Below, one piece after another: positions 18,823 to 25,946 of a DNA stretch of 64,000 bases. Source of the stretch: Dehalogenimonas sp. W (GTDB lineage: Bacteria > Chloroflexota > Dehalococcoidia > Dehalococcoidales > Dehalococcoidaceae); the NCBI RefSeq assembly GCF_037094495.1, contig NZ_CP146612.1:1550001-1614000 (forward strand), in the 5' to 3' direction. The stretch's first letter is position 1. Each line of letters opens with the position of its first letter. The position numbers and the translations under genes are program-made. The notes below the pieces were generated by a model. That model was not told the DNA's origin, searched no databases, and saw only the letters and a program-made list of their open reading frames with translations.

Positions 18823-19322
18823 TGGAATATGTGCCGGATTACTACCGTAAGGATCTCTTGATTATGGGAGTGGGTAATCCGCTCTTTGGGGATGATGGAT
18901 TTGGCCCGGCCGTGGCGGAGGAATTAGAACGCCGCGGCCGGGTGCCGTCTTATGCAGCGGTGTTGGATGTCGGAACAGGGGTGCGTGAAATTCTTTTTGA
19001 CCTGATACTCAGCCCAAAACGCCCGAAAGAAGTTATCATCGTTGATGCACTGGATTGCGGTCGGGAAATCGGCGAAATCTTTAAAGTCAAAATTGATGAA
19101 GTACCGGCTATCAAGCGCCATGATTTTTCATTGCATCTGGCGCCCAGTCTTAATTTACTTAAAGAATTGAGAGACGATGCGGAAGTGACAGTGACAATTT
19201 TAGCCTGTCAACCGGAATCAATACCCGATCTGGTGACCGGCGGCTTGTCATCAGTGGTGGAACAATCAGTTCAAGGAGCCGCCGACTATATTGAAGCTCA
19301 GTATTTCAATAAAATAATTTAG
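18822..19322 (+). CDS. Hydrogenase maturation protease
   Basis: Endopeptidase of the HycI/HyaD family that removes the C-terminal tail of the [NiFe] large subunit once nickel is inserted, 166 residues. The start GVGNPLFGDDGFGPAVAEEL carries the nickel-sensing acidic residues, VIIVDALDCG holds the second conserved Asp, and the KRHDFSLHLAPSL segment holds the histidine. Its ATG shares a base with the mvhA stop (TAATG), so its synthesis is coupled to its probable substrate. It overlaps the convergent minus-strand gene by four bases. Confidence 0.92.
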   Translation: MEYVPDYYRKDLLIMGVGNPLFGDDGFGPAVAEELERRGRVPSYAAVLDVGTGVREILFDLILSPKRPKEVIIVDALDCGREIGEIFKVKIDEVPAIKRHDFSLHLAPSLNLLKELRDDAEVTVTILACQPESIPDLVTGGLSSVVEQSVQGAADYIEAQYFNKII

Positions 19323-19630
19323 GCGTTATCATCTGACCAATTCTGCATGATACGTTTTATGCGCTCGGCCAGTTTCGGCGAAGTGCGCAGACGCTGGATG
19401 AAAACCGGGCAGGCCTCAACCATAGAATTTTGAACGGCTTGAGCCATATTAGCCATCATCCCCTGCATTATCGCGTCATCCGGTATGCCTGAAGTGGTTC
19501 CTTGCTGGGATTCCAATTGACGCTGGATATCTCCTGGTGAAAAGCGCATCGGCATAGCACAAGACTTGTACCAGGGGCATTCCCGGCATTGAGCAATATT
19601 ACTGGCTTCGTTAAGTATATCGTCTGTCAT
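19319..19630 (-). CDS. Cysteine-containing protein of unknown function
   Basis: A 103-residue protein with a cysteine cluster CRECPWYKSC near the N-terminus and a later lone cysteine in EACPVFIQRL. The cysteines could bind an iron-sulfur cluster or zinc. A Met/Gln-rich middle (DDAIMQGMMANMAQAVQNSM) separates them. ATG 19630 follows GAGGTG on the minus strand; the frame extends to 19645. It is convergent with the hydrogenase protease and overlaps its end by four bases. I do not recognise the family. Confidence 0.7.
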   Translation of the reverse strand: MTDDILNEASNIAQCRECPWYKSCAMPMRFSPGDIQRQLESQQGTTSGIPDDAIMQGMMANMAQAVQNSMVEACPVFIQRLRTSPKLAERIKRIMQNWSDDNA

Positions 19631-19730
19631 TTGACACCTCATCAACAGGATTGTGTACGTAGCACATATTATACATCACCGTACCCCGCCGAACCCAGCG
19701 GCAGAAAGTATGGCGCATTTCTGGACTGTT

Positions 19731-20213
19731 TTAATCTAGTCTTTTCAGGAAATTTTCAAGTTCATTAATATTTGCGAAAGGGCCGACTTTAATATCGGCA
19801 ATTTTCCCATAACTGTTGATAAAATAGGTGGTGGGGGTGAATCTGACGTCATATTCGGCCGTCACCGTTCCGAATTTATCCTGAAGGACCGGAAAGGTGT
19901 AGGCATTTTCAACCATAAACTGGGTCAACGCACTCTGGGAATCCCTGATAGCAATAGTAATTATGTTAGTTGCCGTAGTTTGATTGGTATAAACTGCCTG
20001 AATAAAAGGCAGTTCCTTAATGCATCCCGGGCAGTCCAGTCTCCAAAAATTAATGATTACCGGTTCGCCGGCAAACTGACTGAGCGAGGTGGCATTGCCG
20101 TATAAATCCGACAATGAAAAGTTTGCCGGTGTGGCATCAATTGACTTATTACTACACCCAGAAAATAAAAGGGTGATCATACCAAAAAGATAGATAGACA
20201 GCTTTAATTTCAA
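19731..20213 (-). CDS. Thioredoxin-like lipoprotein (ResA/TlpA type)
   Basis: Membrane-anchored thiol-disulfide exchange protein, about 160 residues. The N-terminus has a hydrophobic segment ending with lipobox LFSGC, so it is a likely lipoprotein outside the membrane. The thioredoxin-fold active site is INFWRLDCPGCIKELP, a CxxC of the CPGC type, and the cis-proline is in RFTPTTYFINSYGK. The start is TTG 20213, eight bases after AAGGAG on the minus strand; the upstream frame overlaps ccdA. With CcdA just upstream it forms a transmembrane electron relay to extracytoplasmic proteins. The final acceptor is not shown. Confidence 0.88.
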   Translation of the reverse strand: MKLKLSIYLFGMITLLFSGCSNKSIDATPANFSLSDLYGNATSLSQFAGEPVIINFWRLDCPGCIKELPFIQAVYTNQTTATNIITIAIRDSQSALTQFMVENAYTFPVLQDKFGTVTAEYDVRFTPTTYFINSYGKIADIKVGPFANINELENFLKRLD

Positions 20214-20227
20214 ATTACACTCCTTGT

Positions 20228-20920
20228 TTACACCGACAGGAGGTTTAACTTGCCGGTCAATATTAACAACCCGGTAAGCACCAATACTAGGCCTCCAGCA
20301 GCATAAAGCCAAATGAAGATACCTTTAAAACGCCGGATGGCAGAAAGGGCGGTTCCGGCAAAAAAAGCGATGATTAATAGTGGGATACCCATCCCTAACG
20401 AAAAGAGCATCAGCAGCCCGGTGGAATAGTAAACATCAGTGCCGCCGACCGCCAACGTCAGAATGCTGCCTAGTACCGGTGTGACGCACGGCGTCCAGGC
20501 AAGAGTGAAAACCGTCCCGGTAACAAAGGACCGAAGCAAACCCTGGCGACCAGCGGGGAGATGAATTCGCCTTTCCAAATTTAATTGGGGGAAACGAATG
20601 GCGGCTAGCATGAAAGTTCCCAACACAAAGAATATAAATCCAGAAATATATCGTATGACGGGAGATTCAGGACTTATCAGGTTGCCGGAAATACCAGCAA
20701 TGAACCCCAGACCTGTAAAAATAATGCTGAATCCGGCGATAAATGCCACAGCATGTTTAAAGATAGAAAGACGCACCTGCCTGCTAACAGGCGACGAATT
20801 ATCCAGGAATTCGGGGCCAGCCAGGATCACCAGATAGACTGGAATCATTGGCAAAACGCACGGAGAAATAAAGGCGACTACTCCGCCTCCGAAGGCAATC
20901 AACAAGTTTAAATCGTTCAT
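20228..20920 (-). CDS. ccdA: Cytochrome c biogenesis protein CcdA / DsbD core
   Basis: Integral membrane protein, 230 residues with about six hydrophobic segments, that carries reducing equivalents from cytoplasmic thioredoxin to extracytoplasmic thiol proteins. The two redox cysteines are in VVAFISPCVLPMIPVYL and LAWTPCVTPVLGS, each in the expected P-C or C-x-x-P setting. The stretch HLPAGRQGLL in a cytoplasmic loop looks like an inserted repeat-derived segment. The start ATG 20920 has no Shine-Dalgarno but a TATAAT 11 bases upstream. The next gene, a thioredoxin-like lipoprotein, is its likely partner. Confidence 0.92.
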   Translation of the reverse strand: MNDLNLLIAFGGGVVAFISPCVLPMIPVYLVILAGPEFLDNSSPVSRQVRLSIFKHAVAFIAGFSIIFTGLGFIAGISGNLISPESPVIRYISGFIFFVLGTFMLAAIRFPQLNLERRIHLPAGRQGLLRSFVTGTVFTLAWTPCVTPVLGSILTLAVGGTDVYYSTGLLMLFSLGMGIPLLIIAFFAGTALSAIRRFKGIFIWLYAAGGLVLVLTGLLILTGKLNLLSV

Positions 20921-20931
20921 TGGCTACCCCA

Positions 20932-20937
20932 ATTATA
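20932..20937 (-). promoter_or_regulatory. -10 element of ccdA
   Basis: TATAAT on the minus strand, 11 bases before the ATG at 20920; TTTAGA lies 17 bases farther up as a weak -35. The leader would be four or five bases. Confidence 0.55.
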
Positions 20938-21008
20938 AGGGCTAAAGGTGATTATCTAAAAATTGCCGTAATACGGGCTCAGATGATGTTAATATGTGTA
21001 ACTTATGG

Positions 21009-21014
21009 TATAAT
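21009..21014 (+). promoter_or_regulatory. -10 element upstream of the radical SAM-nrdJ genes
   Basis: TATAAT about 100 bases before the TTG start at 21116. No clear -35 is seen. The leader is long enough to hold regulation and contains the inverted repeat at 21031-21045. Confidence 0.5.
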
Positions 21015-21030
21015 TCCCCGGAGCAAACTA

Positions 21031-21045
21031 ATCTAAACTTTAGAT
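21031..21045 (+). repeat. Perfect inverted repeat in the leader of the ribonucleotide reductase operon
   Basis: ATCTAAA-C-TTTAGAT, seven-base arms around one base, located 16 bases after the -10 element. It does not look like an NrdR box. It could bind a regulator, but no protein can be named. Confidence 0.4.
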
Positions 21046-21115
21046 ACATATTTATTCTAAAACTAATTTCTGAATACGGGGGCGGCAAGTTCCCATCTCG
21101 TGAAGGAGTTGACTG

Positions 21116-21859
21116 TTGAAGGTATATCATATTGCTTATGAACCATCTTATGGTTCTGTGGATATTCATATCTGGACAAAATGCACACTGGATTGCCGCG
21201 CCTGTTATACCAACTGGGAACTATATGATTTTGGCTTATATGACGATGCGTTGGAAGATATTAAAAACCGTGAACGACAGGCACCACCGGACAAATTTTT
21301 GTCCTATGACGAAGTAATAGCCTACCTGAAACCGCTGGAGATTAAATACGCGGTGTTTATGGGGACTGAAGCCGCCCTGGATCCGGAATTGCCTCAACTG
21401 GCGAAGGAACTCCATGAAAAGTGGAATTCGTACAATATTTTACTGACCAACGGCATGGTTATGCCGAATTTGGAAGATATTGATCAAGTTATATTCAGCT
21501 TAAAGGCTTACTCTGAAGATGTTTTTAAGGCATATACAGGGCGATCTAATAAGACAGCTTTGAAAAATTTTGAGGCAATCGCCAAAGCAGGTAAGAACCT
21601 TCACGCTGAGGTGGTCTATATTCCAGAACTTATTGAGGCTGACGAGGTTGAAAGAGTAGCCCAATTCGTCGCCTCAGTTGATCCTAATATCTCATTCCGT
21701 ATTGACGCATATTTTCCGGTCCCGGAATGTCCCTGGCGGGCGGCAACAAACGAAGAAGTTGAGATAGCCGCTGAAAGAGCCAAAAAACATATGGACAATG
21801 TCACCATACTTACGCTTGATATGAAACGTATTGGGGACAAGGCGGTGAGGGTTTATTAA
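21116..21859 (+). CDS. Radical SAM protein coupled to class II ribonucleotide reductase
   Basis: A 247-residue radical SAM enzyme with the cluster motif CTLDCRACY (CxxxCxxC) near residue 23, then KYAVFMGTEAALDPELPQL, resembling the G-E/T-E motif that binds SAM, and a later ILLTNGM strand. It resembles the small activase type (NrdG or PFL activator) in length but I cannot assign a substrate. The TTG start follows GAAGGAG. Its stop overlaps the nrdJ ATG (TAATG), so the two are translationally coupled. Class II reductases need no glycyl-radical activase, so the coupling is unexpected. Confidence 0.8.
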   Translation: MKVYHIAYEPSYGSVDIHIWTKCTLDCRACYTNWELYDFGLYDDALEDIKNRERQAPPDKFLSYDEVIAYLKPLEIKYAVFMGTEAALDPELPQLAKELHEKWNSYNILLTNGMVMPNLEDIDQVIFSLKAYSEDVFKAYTGRSNKTALKNFEAIAKAGKNLHAEVVYIPELIEADEVERVAQFVASVDPNISFRIDAYFPVPECPWRAATNEEVEIAAERAKKHMDNVTILTLDMKRIGDKAVRVY

Positions 21860-22605
21860 TGGCAGCGCCAGCCATTGACAGTCTCTTGAATCTGACGCCT
21901 AATGCCCTTCGTGTTTTGGAAAAACGGTATCTCAGGCGAGACAGCCGGGGGGAAGTGGTTGAAACTCCCGCTGAAATGTTTCGCCGAGTGGCTGACGCCG
22001 TCGCCGCCGCTGAACGTAAATATTCTTCTGATACATGTGTAAGGTCTATCGCCGACGAATTTTATCGGATTATGACCGGTTTGTTGTTCTTACCAAATTC
22101 CCCAACACTTTTAAATGCGGGGACGACCAGCGGACAATTATCAGCCTGTTTTGTATTACCGGTTGAAGATTCTATTGAGGCGATATTTGATGCCGTCAAA
22201 TACACGGCGTTAATTCATAAAAGCGGCGGTGGCACCGGGTTTTCCTTTGCCCATGTCAGGCCGGTCGGCGATATGGTCGACGGCCGGGTTGAAGCTGCAA
22301 CCGGTCCGGTGGCACTCATTGACGTTTTTTCTAAAGCCGCTGATTATGTGCGGCAGGGGGGGATTCGCCGAGGTTGTAATTCGGTAGTTTTACCAGTTGA
22401 CCATCCGGATATAATGGATTTTATTAAAGCCAAGGCCGATCCTTTGTCCCTCACTAATTTTTATATTTCTATTGCGGTTACCGATGATTTTATGCGACGG
22501 GTAAAGAGTCGTCAGGACTACCCGCTGATTAATCCGCGAAATGGACAGATATCCGGATGGTTGAATGCAAAGGCTGTTTTTGACAGGATAGTTGATCAAG
22601 CCTGA
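21859..22605 (+). CDS. nrdJ: Adenosylcobalamin-dependent ribonucleotide reductase, N-terminal part (interrupted by TGA)
   Basis: First 248 residues of class II ribonucleotide reductase, which makes deoxyribonucleotides using adenosylcobalamin. It starts LTPNALRVLEKRYLRRD and includes LPNSPTLLNAG, SGGGTGFSFAHVRP and VDHPDIMDFIKAK, all conserved in NrdJ. The frame ends at TGA 22603-22605 in ...IVDQA-stop, and the very next codon starts the rest of the protein in the same frame. In NrdJ proteins a Trp codon usually sits at this point, before x-T-G-D-P-G, so TGG to TGA is the simplest change. RRGCNS replaces the common RRGANM. It may be a nonsense mutation, a sequence error, readthrough, or a split enzyme. 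Confidence 0.9.
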   Translation: MAAPAIDSLLNLTPNALRVLEKRYLRRDSRGEVVETPAEMFRRVADAVAAAERKYSSDTCVRSIADEFYRIMTGLLFLPNSPTLLNAGTTSGQLSACFVLPVEDSIEAIFDAVKYTALIHKSGGGTGFSFAHVRPVGDMVDGRVEAATGPVALIDVFSKAADYVRQGGIRRGCNSVVLPVDHPDIMDFIKAKADPLSLTNFYISIAVTDDFMRRVKSRQDYPLINPRNGQISGWLNAKAVFDRIVDQA

Positions 22606-23637
22606 ATGACCGGTGACCCTGGATTCGTATTTATTGACCAGATTAATGCGGCTAATCCCACACCCCAACTGGGACGGATTGAAATAATCAGCGGTTGCGG
22701 TGAGCAAACACTTCTGCCGTACGAATCATGTAATTTGGGTTCCATCAATCTGGCAAGAATGGTCAAGAATGACGGCGACAAGATTGGGGTTGATTTTGAC
22801 ACCTTAAGCGATGTTGTACCGCTGGCAGTTAGATTTTTGGATAATGTTATTGACGTAAATAAATTTCCGATTACCAAAATAGAAGAGATGACCAAACGTA
22901 CGCGTAAAATCGGACTCGGCGTTATGGGATTCGCTGATATGTTGTATCAAATGGGTGTTCCTTACAATTCCGACCGTGCCGTGGGAATCGCACGGGAGGT
23001 GATGCGGTTTATTCGGGATAAAGCTCATGAAACCTCAAGGCAATTAGCCAGGGAGAGAGGCGCCTTTCCAGCTTTCAAGGGCAGCATCTTTGACGTTGAA
23101 GGTGGTGAACCGATTCGCAACGCCGCCTGCACAACAGTGGCGCCGACAGGTACATTGTCCATTATTGCCGGGTGTTCCAGTGGGATTGAACCGGTGTTTG
23201 CCGCGGTTTTTGTGCGTAATATTTTAGATGGGGAGAATCTACTTGAGGTTAATTCCCATTTTGAAAAGGCGGCCAAAGAAGCAGGGGTGTGTTCGCTGGA
23301 TCTATTGCATCGGTTGGTGACATGCAACCACCTGCATGAGCAGAAGGATGTTCCAGAATACATTAGAAGTGTATTTGTAACCGCTCACCAGGTCAGTCCT
23401 GAATGGCATGTTAAAATTCAGGCTGCTTTCCAAGAATTCACAGATAATGCTGTTTCTAAAACGGTTAATTTTCCAAAAGAGGCTACACGGCAAGATATAG
23501 CGTCAGTTTTTAATATGGCGTATGAATCAGGACTAAAAGGGATTACCGTCTATAGAGACGACAGTCGTGAGCTTCAACCACTTTGTACCGGTGACGCCGG
23601 TATTGAATTAGTAAAATCCTACTTCAAACGTAAATAG
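22606..23637 (+). CDS. nrdJ: Adenosylcobalamin-dependent ribonucleotide reductase, C-terminal part
   Basis: The remaining 343 residues of class II ribonucleotide reductase, in frame with and directly after the TGA that ends the N-terminal part. ATG 22606 (MTGDPGFVFIDQIN) touches the stop, so restart of ribosomes is possible, although only a distant AGGA (near 22585) precedes it. Catalytic-site sequence LLPYESCNLGSINL carries the active cysteine, and APTGTLSIIAGCSSGIEP is the conserved substrate loop. The protein ends KSYFKRK without the long C-terminal tail with a CxxC pair found in many NrdJ, so reduction of the active site may need another route. A split two-gene class II enzyme is known in Pseudomonas aeruginosa (NrdJa/NrdJb). 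Confidence 0.9.
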   Translation: MTGDPGFVFIDQINAANPTPQLGRIEIISGCGEQTLLPYESCNLGSINLARMVKNDGDKIGVDFDTLSDVVPLAVRFLDNVIDVNKFPITKIEEMTKRTRKIGLGVMGFADMLYQMGVPYNSDRAVGIAREVMRFIRDKAHETSRQLARERGAFPAFKGSIFDVEGGEPIRNAACTTVAPTGTLSIIAGCSSGIEPVFAAVFVRNILDGENLLEVNSHFEKAAKEAGVCSLDLLHRLVTCNHLHEQKDVPEYIRSVFVTAHQVSPEWHVKIQAAFQEFTDNAVSKTVNFPKEATRQDIASVFNMAYESGLKGITVYRDDSRELQPLCTGDAGIELVKSYFKRK

Positions 23638-23652
23638 TCCCCCCAAAGTTGC

Positions 23653-23689
23653 TTGACATCACGGTCGTATTGCGTTATATTATACGCAA
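23653..23689 (+). promoter_or_regulatory. Promoter with overlapping palindrome before the cobalamin uptake genes
   Basis: TTGACA at 23653-23658, 17 bases, then TTATAT at 23676-23681. The palindrome TTGCGT (23670-23675) / ACGCAA (23684-23689), eight bases apart, covers the -10. A bound dimer there would block transcription. The leader to btuF is about 130 bases and shows no cobalamin-riboswitch core. Confidence 0.65.
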
Positions 23690-23819
23690 ATAGACCTTAT
23701 ATAAAACAAGACTACTTGATAAAATATGTCTTACTACTTTAAGCGGGTCAAAATATGCAAGTAATTACAGAGTCTGACAGTTATTTGGATTCAAATATAT
23801 TAAGGAAGGTGGATAGGTC

Positions 23820-24779
23820 ATGAAAAAACTATGGGAGTCAAGGGTGAAACACAGGCTATTTAAGGTATTGAGTGTTTTGGCGGCGTCGATGCTTGTGGCT
23901 ATTGTGTTAGTTGGGTGTAGTAGTGAAAACGCCCCCGGAGCTATTACAGATCATGCCGGGCGACAATTGAATGTTAGTGAGATTCCAAACAGGATCGTGT
24001 CATTAATACCAAGTCATACGGAAATTGTCTTTGCACTTGGCTTAGGAGATAAAGTTGTTGCGGTAGATGATTATAGTGACTATCCGCCCGCTGCAACCAG
24101 TAAAGCAAAGGTAGGTAGTACATTATCTGGGTTAAGTACCGAGGCAATTGTTATTGCTGAACCTGATTTAATACTAGCTGATATTTCAGCAGTTGAATTA
24201 GGCGTTGTCGATACATTAACCAAACTGCTCCCGAAAACCGTTGTCGTTGTCGTAAAAGGCACCAGCGTGGCGAGTTTTCAAGATGTATATGAATCAATAG
24301 AGCTTATTGGAAAAGTCACTGGTGCTTCTAAAAATGCTGAACAAATCATTTCTGATATGAAAGCCAGAGTAAAGGCAGTAACCGACAAAACCGGTGGACT
24401 AACAACCGCAAACAAACCACGGACGGTGTATATCATCTGGCCTGAGCCGATGTACGTTTATGGCGGTCATGCGATCGGGTCTGCTTTGATAGAAGCCGCA
24501 GGTGGCGTCAATATTTTTGCTGAAAATCAAGGCGATGCAGTTCAGCTTGAAGAGCTAATTAGCCGTAATCCTCAAATAATACTGGCTTCCGCGAGTGAGG
24601 CAATGGGCGATTATGCTTACCAGTTTGCCCTTACCGATACCAGATTGGATACGACTGAAGCCAAAATCAACGGGGCTATTTATGGTATGAATGATGATTT
24701 TACCGGTCGTCCAGGCCCACGATTGGTTGAAGGTCTTGAGCAGATGGCGAAATTATTGCATCCGGAATTGTTCACCTGA
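23820..24779 (+). CDS. btuF: Cobalamin-type ABC transporter substrate-binding lipoprotein (first copy)
   Basis: Periplasmic-binding-fold protein of the BtuF/FecB type, 319 residues, that captures corrinoid and hands it to BtuCD. A hydrophobic leader ends in lipobox LVGC, so it is membrane-anchored by lipid. The mature part begins DHAGRQLNVSEIPNRIVSLI, then PSHTEIVFALGLGDKVVAVD, typical of BtuF. AAGGAAGGTGG precedes the ATG. A second copy follows at 24927, and the two have clearly diverged. Substrate (cobalamin, cobinamide or iron chelate) rests on the neighbouring cob genes. An rpoD-like promoter with a palindrome lies upstream. Confidence 0.88.
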   Translation: MKKLWESRVKHRLFKVLSVLAASMLVAIVLVGCSSENAPGAITDHAGRQLNVSEIPNRIVSLIPSHTEIVFALGLGDKVVAVDDYSDYPPAATSKAKVGSTLSGLSTEAIVIAEPDLILADISAVELGVVDTLTKLLPKTVVVVVKGTSVASFQDVYESIELIGKVTGASKNAEQIISDMKARVKAVTDKTGGLTTANKPRTVYIIWPEPMYVYGGHAIGSALIEAAGGVNIFAENQGDAVQLEELISRNPQIILASASEAMGDYAYQFALTDTRLDTTEAKINGAIYGMNDDFTGRPGPRLVEGLEQMAKLLHPELFT

Positions 24780-24834
24780 TACATGAAAAATAACCGAGCG
24801 TTCCATGTCCGGGTCGTTTTTATGTCTTTGCTGA

Positions 24835-24922
24835 TGGAATTCCGGTGATAGTCTGGGAAAGAACCGCCTGCTGTAACCGTTAGTAGGTCATGCTAAAGCC
24901 AACGATATGATTCCAAGGAGGG
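24835..24922 (+). promoter_or_regulatory. Candidate compact cobalamin riboswitch before the second btuF
   Basis: The segment CCGGTGATAGTCTGGG (from 24842) followed by ACCGCCTGCTGTAACCG aligns with the cobalamin riboswitch core GGTGAAA...CCGC..CTGTAACCG, and AAAGCCA at 24895-24901 matches the following AAGCCA block. TGGAAT (24835-24840) and ATTCCA (24910-24915) would close it as P1, directly next to the ribosome site AAGGAGGG (24916-24922). The long variable arm of classical forms is missing, so it is a compact or degenerate type. The location fits translational control of btuF. Confidence 0.55.
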
Positions 24923-24926
24923 AAAC

Positions 24927-25880
24927 ATGAAAGGTCCAAAATATCTTATTTCGATCATTACAGTGCTTATCGCAGTCATTGGCGTCAGCGCTTTGACGGG
25001 GTGTAAAGCGGGGGAACCGGAGGAGGTGTATGCCGACACAACCTATCCGCTTACTATTACTGATCAACTGGGGCGTTCTGTAACGATAAAATCCGAGCCG
25101 CAAAAGATTATTTCATTGGCGCCCAGCAATACAGAAATCGTGTATGCATTAGGATTGCAGTCCAGGCTGGTAGGCGTTACGACTTACTGTAATTATCCGG
25201 AAGCCGCCAAGGACAAACCGAAGGTCGGCGGCTTTTCCACCGTTAATGTTGAACTTATAACGTCCGCAAAACCAGATCTCATTATTGCCGCTAACATCCA
25301 CGCGGGGAAAGTAATTCCTCAACTTGAAGGTCTTGATTTTACGGTGGTTGCTGTCAGTCCGAATAATATTGATGAAGTTATGCAGGCAATGGAATTGGTG
25401 GGGAAAGTTTCAAATGTGAATGCAACTACCGGGCCATTGGTTAAGGCTCTTCGTGATAGAATTGATATTGTTGTTAACAAGACTGCGACATTGAGTCAGT
25501 CGCAATTAACTAAAACCTTCTATATTGTTTGGCACGATCCGTTGCAGACCATTGGTGCAACTTCTTTTATTCATAGTCTGATTGGGGCTGCCGGCGGGTT
25601 GAATATTTCGGGTGATATTGAAGAAAAATATCCAAAAGTAAGTCTGGAAACAGTTATAGGATACAATCCTCAGGCGATAATTGCCCAAATTGGAATGGGT
25701 TCCGGTGAAGATGGGCCATTGATTTATGCTCAAACCGAGCCATTATTAGCCGGGGTAGATGCTCGAAGCAATGGCCAGATTTACGGGGTAATCTCGGACG
25801 TTGTTGGAAGGCCCGGACCGCGGGTGGTTGATGCACTTGAGCAATTAGCAAAGATGCTTCATCCGGAGCTTTTCAGTTAA
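24927..25880 (+). CDS. btuF: Cobalamin-type ABC transporter substrate-binding lipoprotein (second copy)
   Basis: BtuF/FecB-type binding protein of 317 residues with a signal segment and lipobox ALTGC. The mature part has TITDQLGRSVTIKSEPQKII, SLAPSNTEIVYALGLQSRLV and ends RPGPRVVDALEQLAKMLHPE, nearly the same as the end of the first copy, so the two are paralogues. The ATG follows AAGGAGGG at ideal spacing, next to a riboswitch-like element, unlike the first copy. A 12-bp stem-loop follows the stop before btuC. Two binding proteins may widen the range of corrinoids accepted by one BtuCD. Confidence 0.9.
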   Translation: MKGPKYLISIITVLIAVIGVSALTGCKAGEPEEVYADTTYPLTITDQLGRSVTIKSEPQKIISLAPSNTEIVYALGLQSRLVGVTTYCNYPEAAKDKPKVGGFSTVNVELITSAKPDLIIAANIHAGKVIPQLEGLDFTVVAVSPNNIDEVMQAMELVGKVSNVNATTGPLVKALRDRIDIVVNKTATLSQSQLTKTFYIVWHDPLQTIGATSFIHSLIGAAGGLNISGDIEEKYPKVSLETVIGYNPQAIIAQIGMGSGEDGPLIYAQTEPLLAGVDARSNGQIYGVISDVVGRPGPRVVDALEQLAKMLHPELFS

Positions 25881-25886
25881 AATAAA

Positions 25887-25918
25887 ATCAGGGTTGGCCT
25901 TTGTAAGCCAATCCTGAT
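25887..25918 (+). repeat. Intergenic stem-loop between btuF and btuC
   Basis: Arms ATCAGGGTTGGC and GCCAATCCTGAT (one G-T pair) around CTTTGTAA make a 12-bp stem. It is not followed by a T run, so it is more likely an mRNA-stabilising or partial-attenuation structure that separates highly expressed btuF from btuC. Confidence 0.65.
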
Positions 25919-25946
25919 CTTCAAACTTAATAAGGGAAACGAATAT

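Noticed and set aside
22603-22605. Selenocysteine at the TGA in nrdJ
   Set aside because: The site corresponds to a tryptophan in the family, not a cysteine, and I saw no convincing SECIS-like hairpin directly after it; the hydrogenase in this window also uses cysteine.
23690-23819. Cobalamin riboswitch before the first btuF
   Set aside because: No GGTG, CCGC..CTGT or AAGCCA core is present in this leader.
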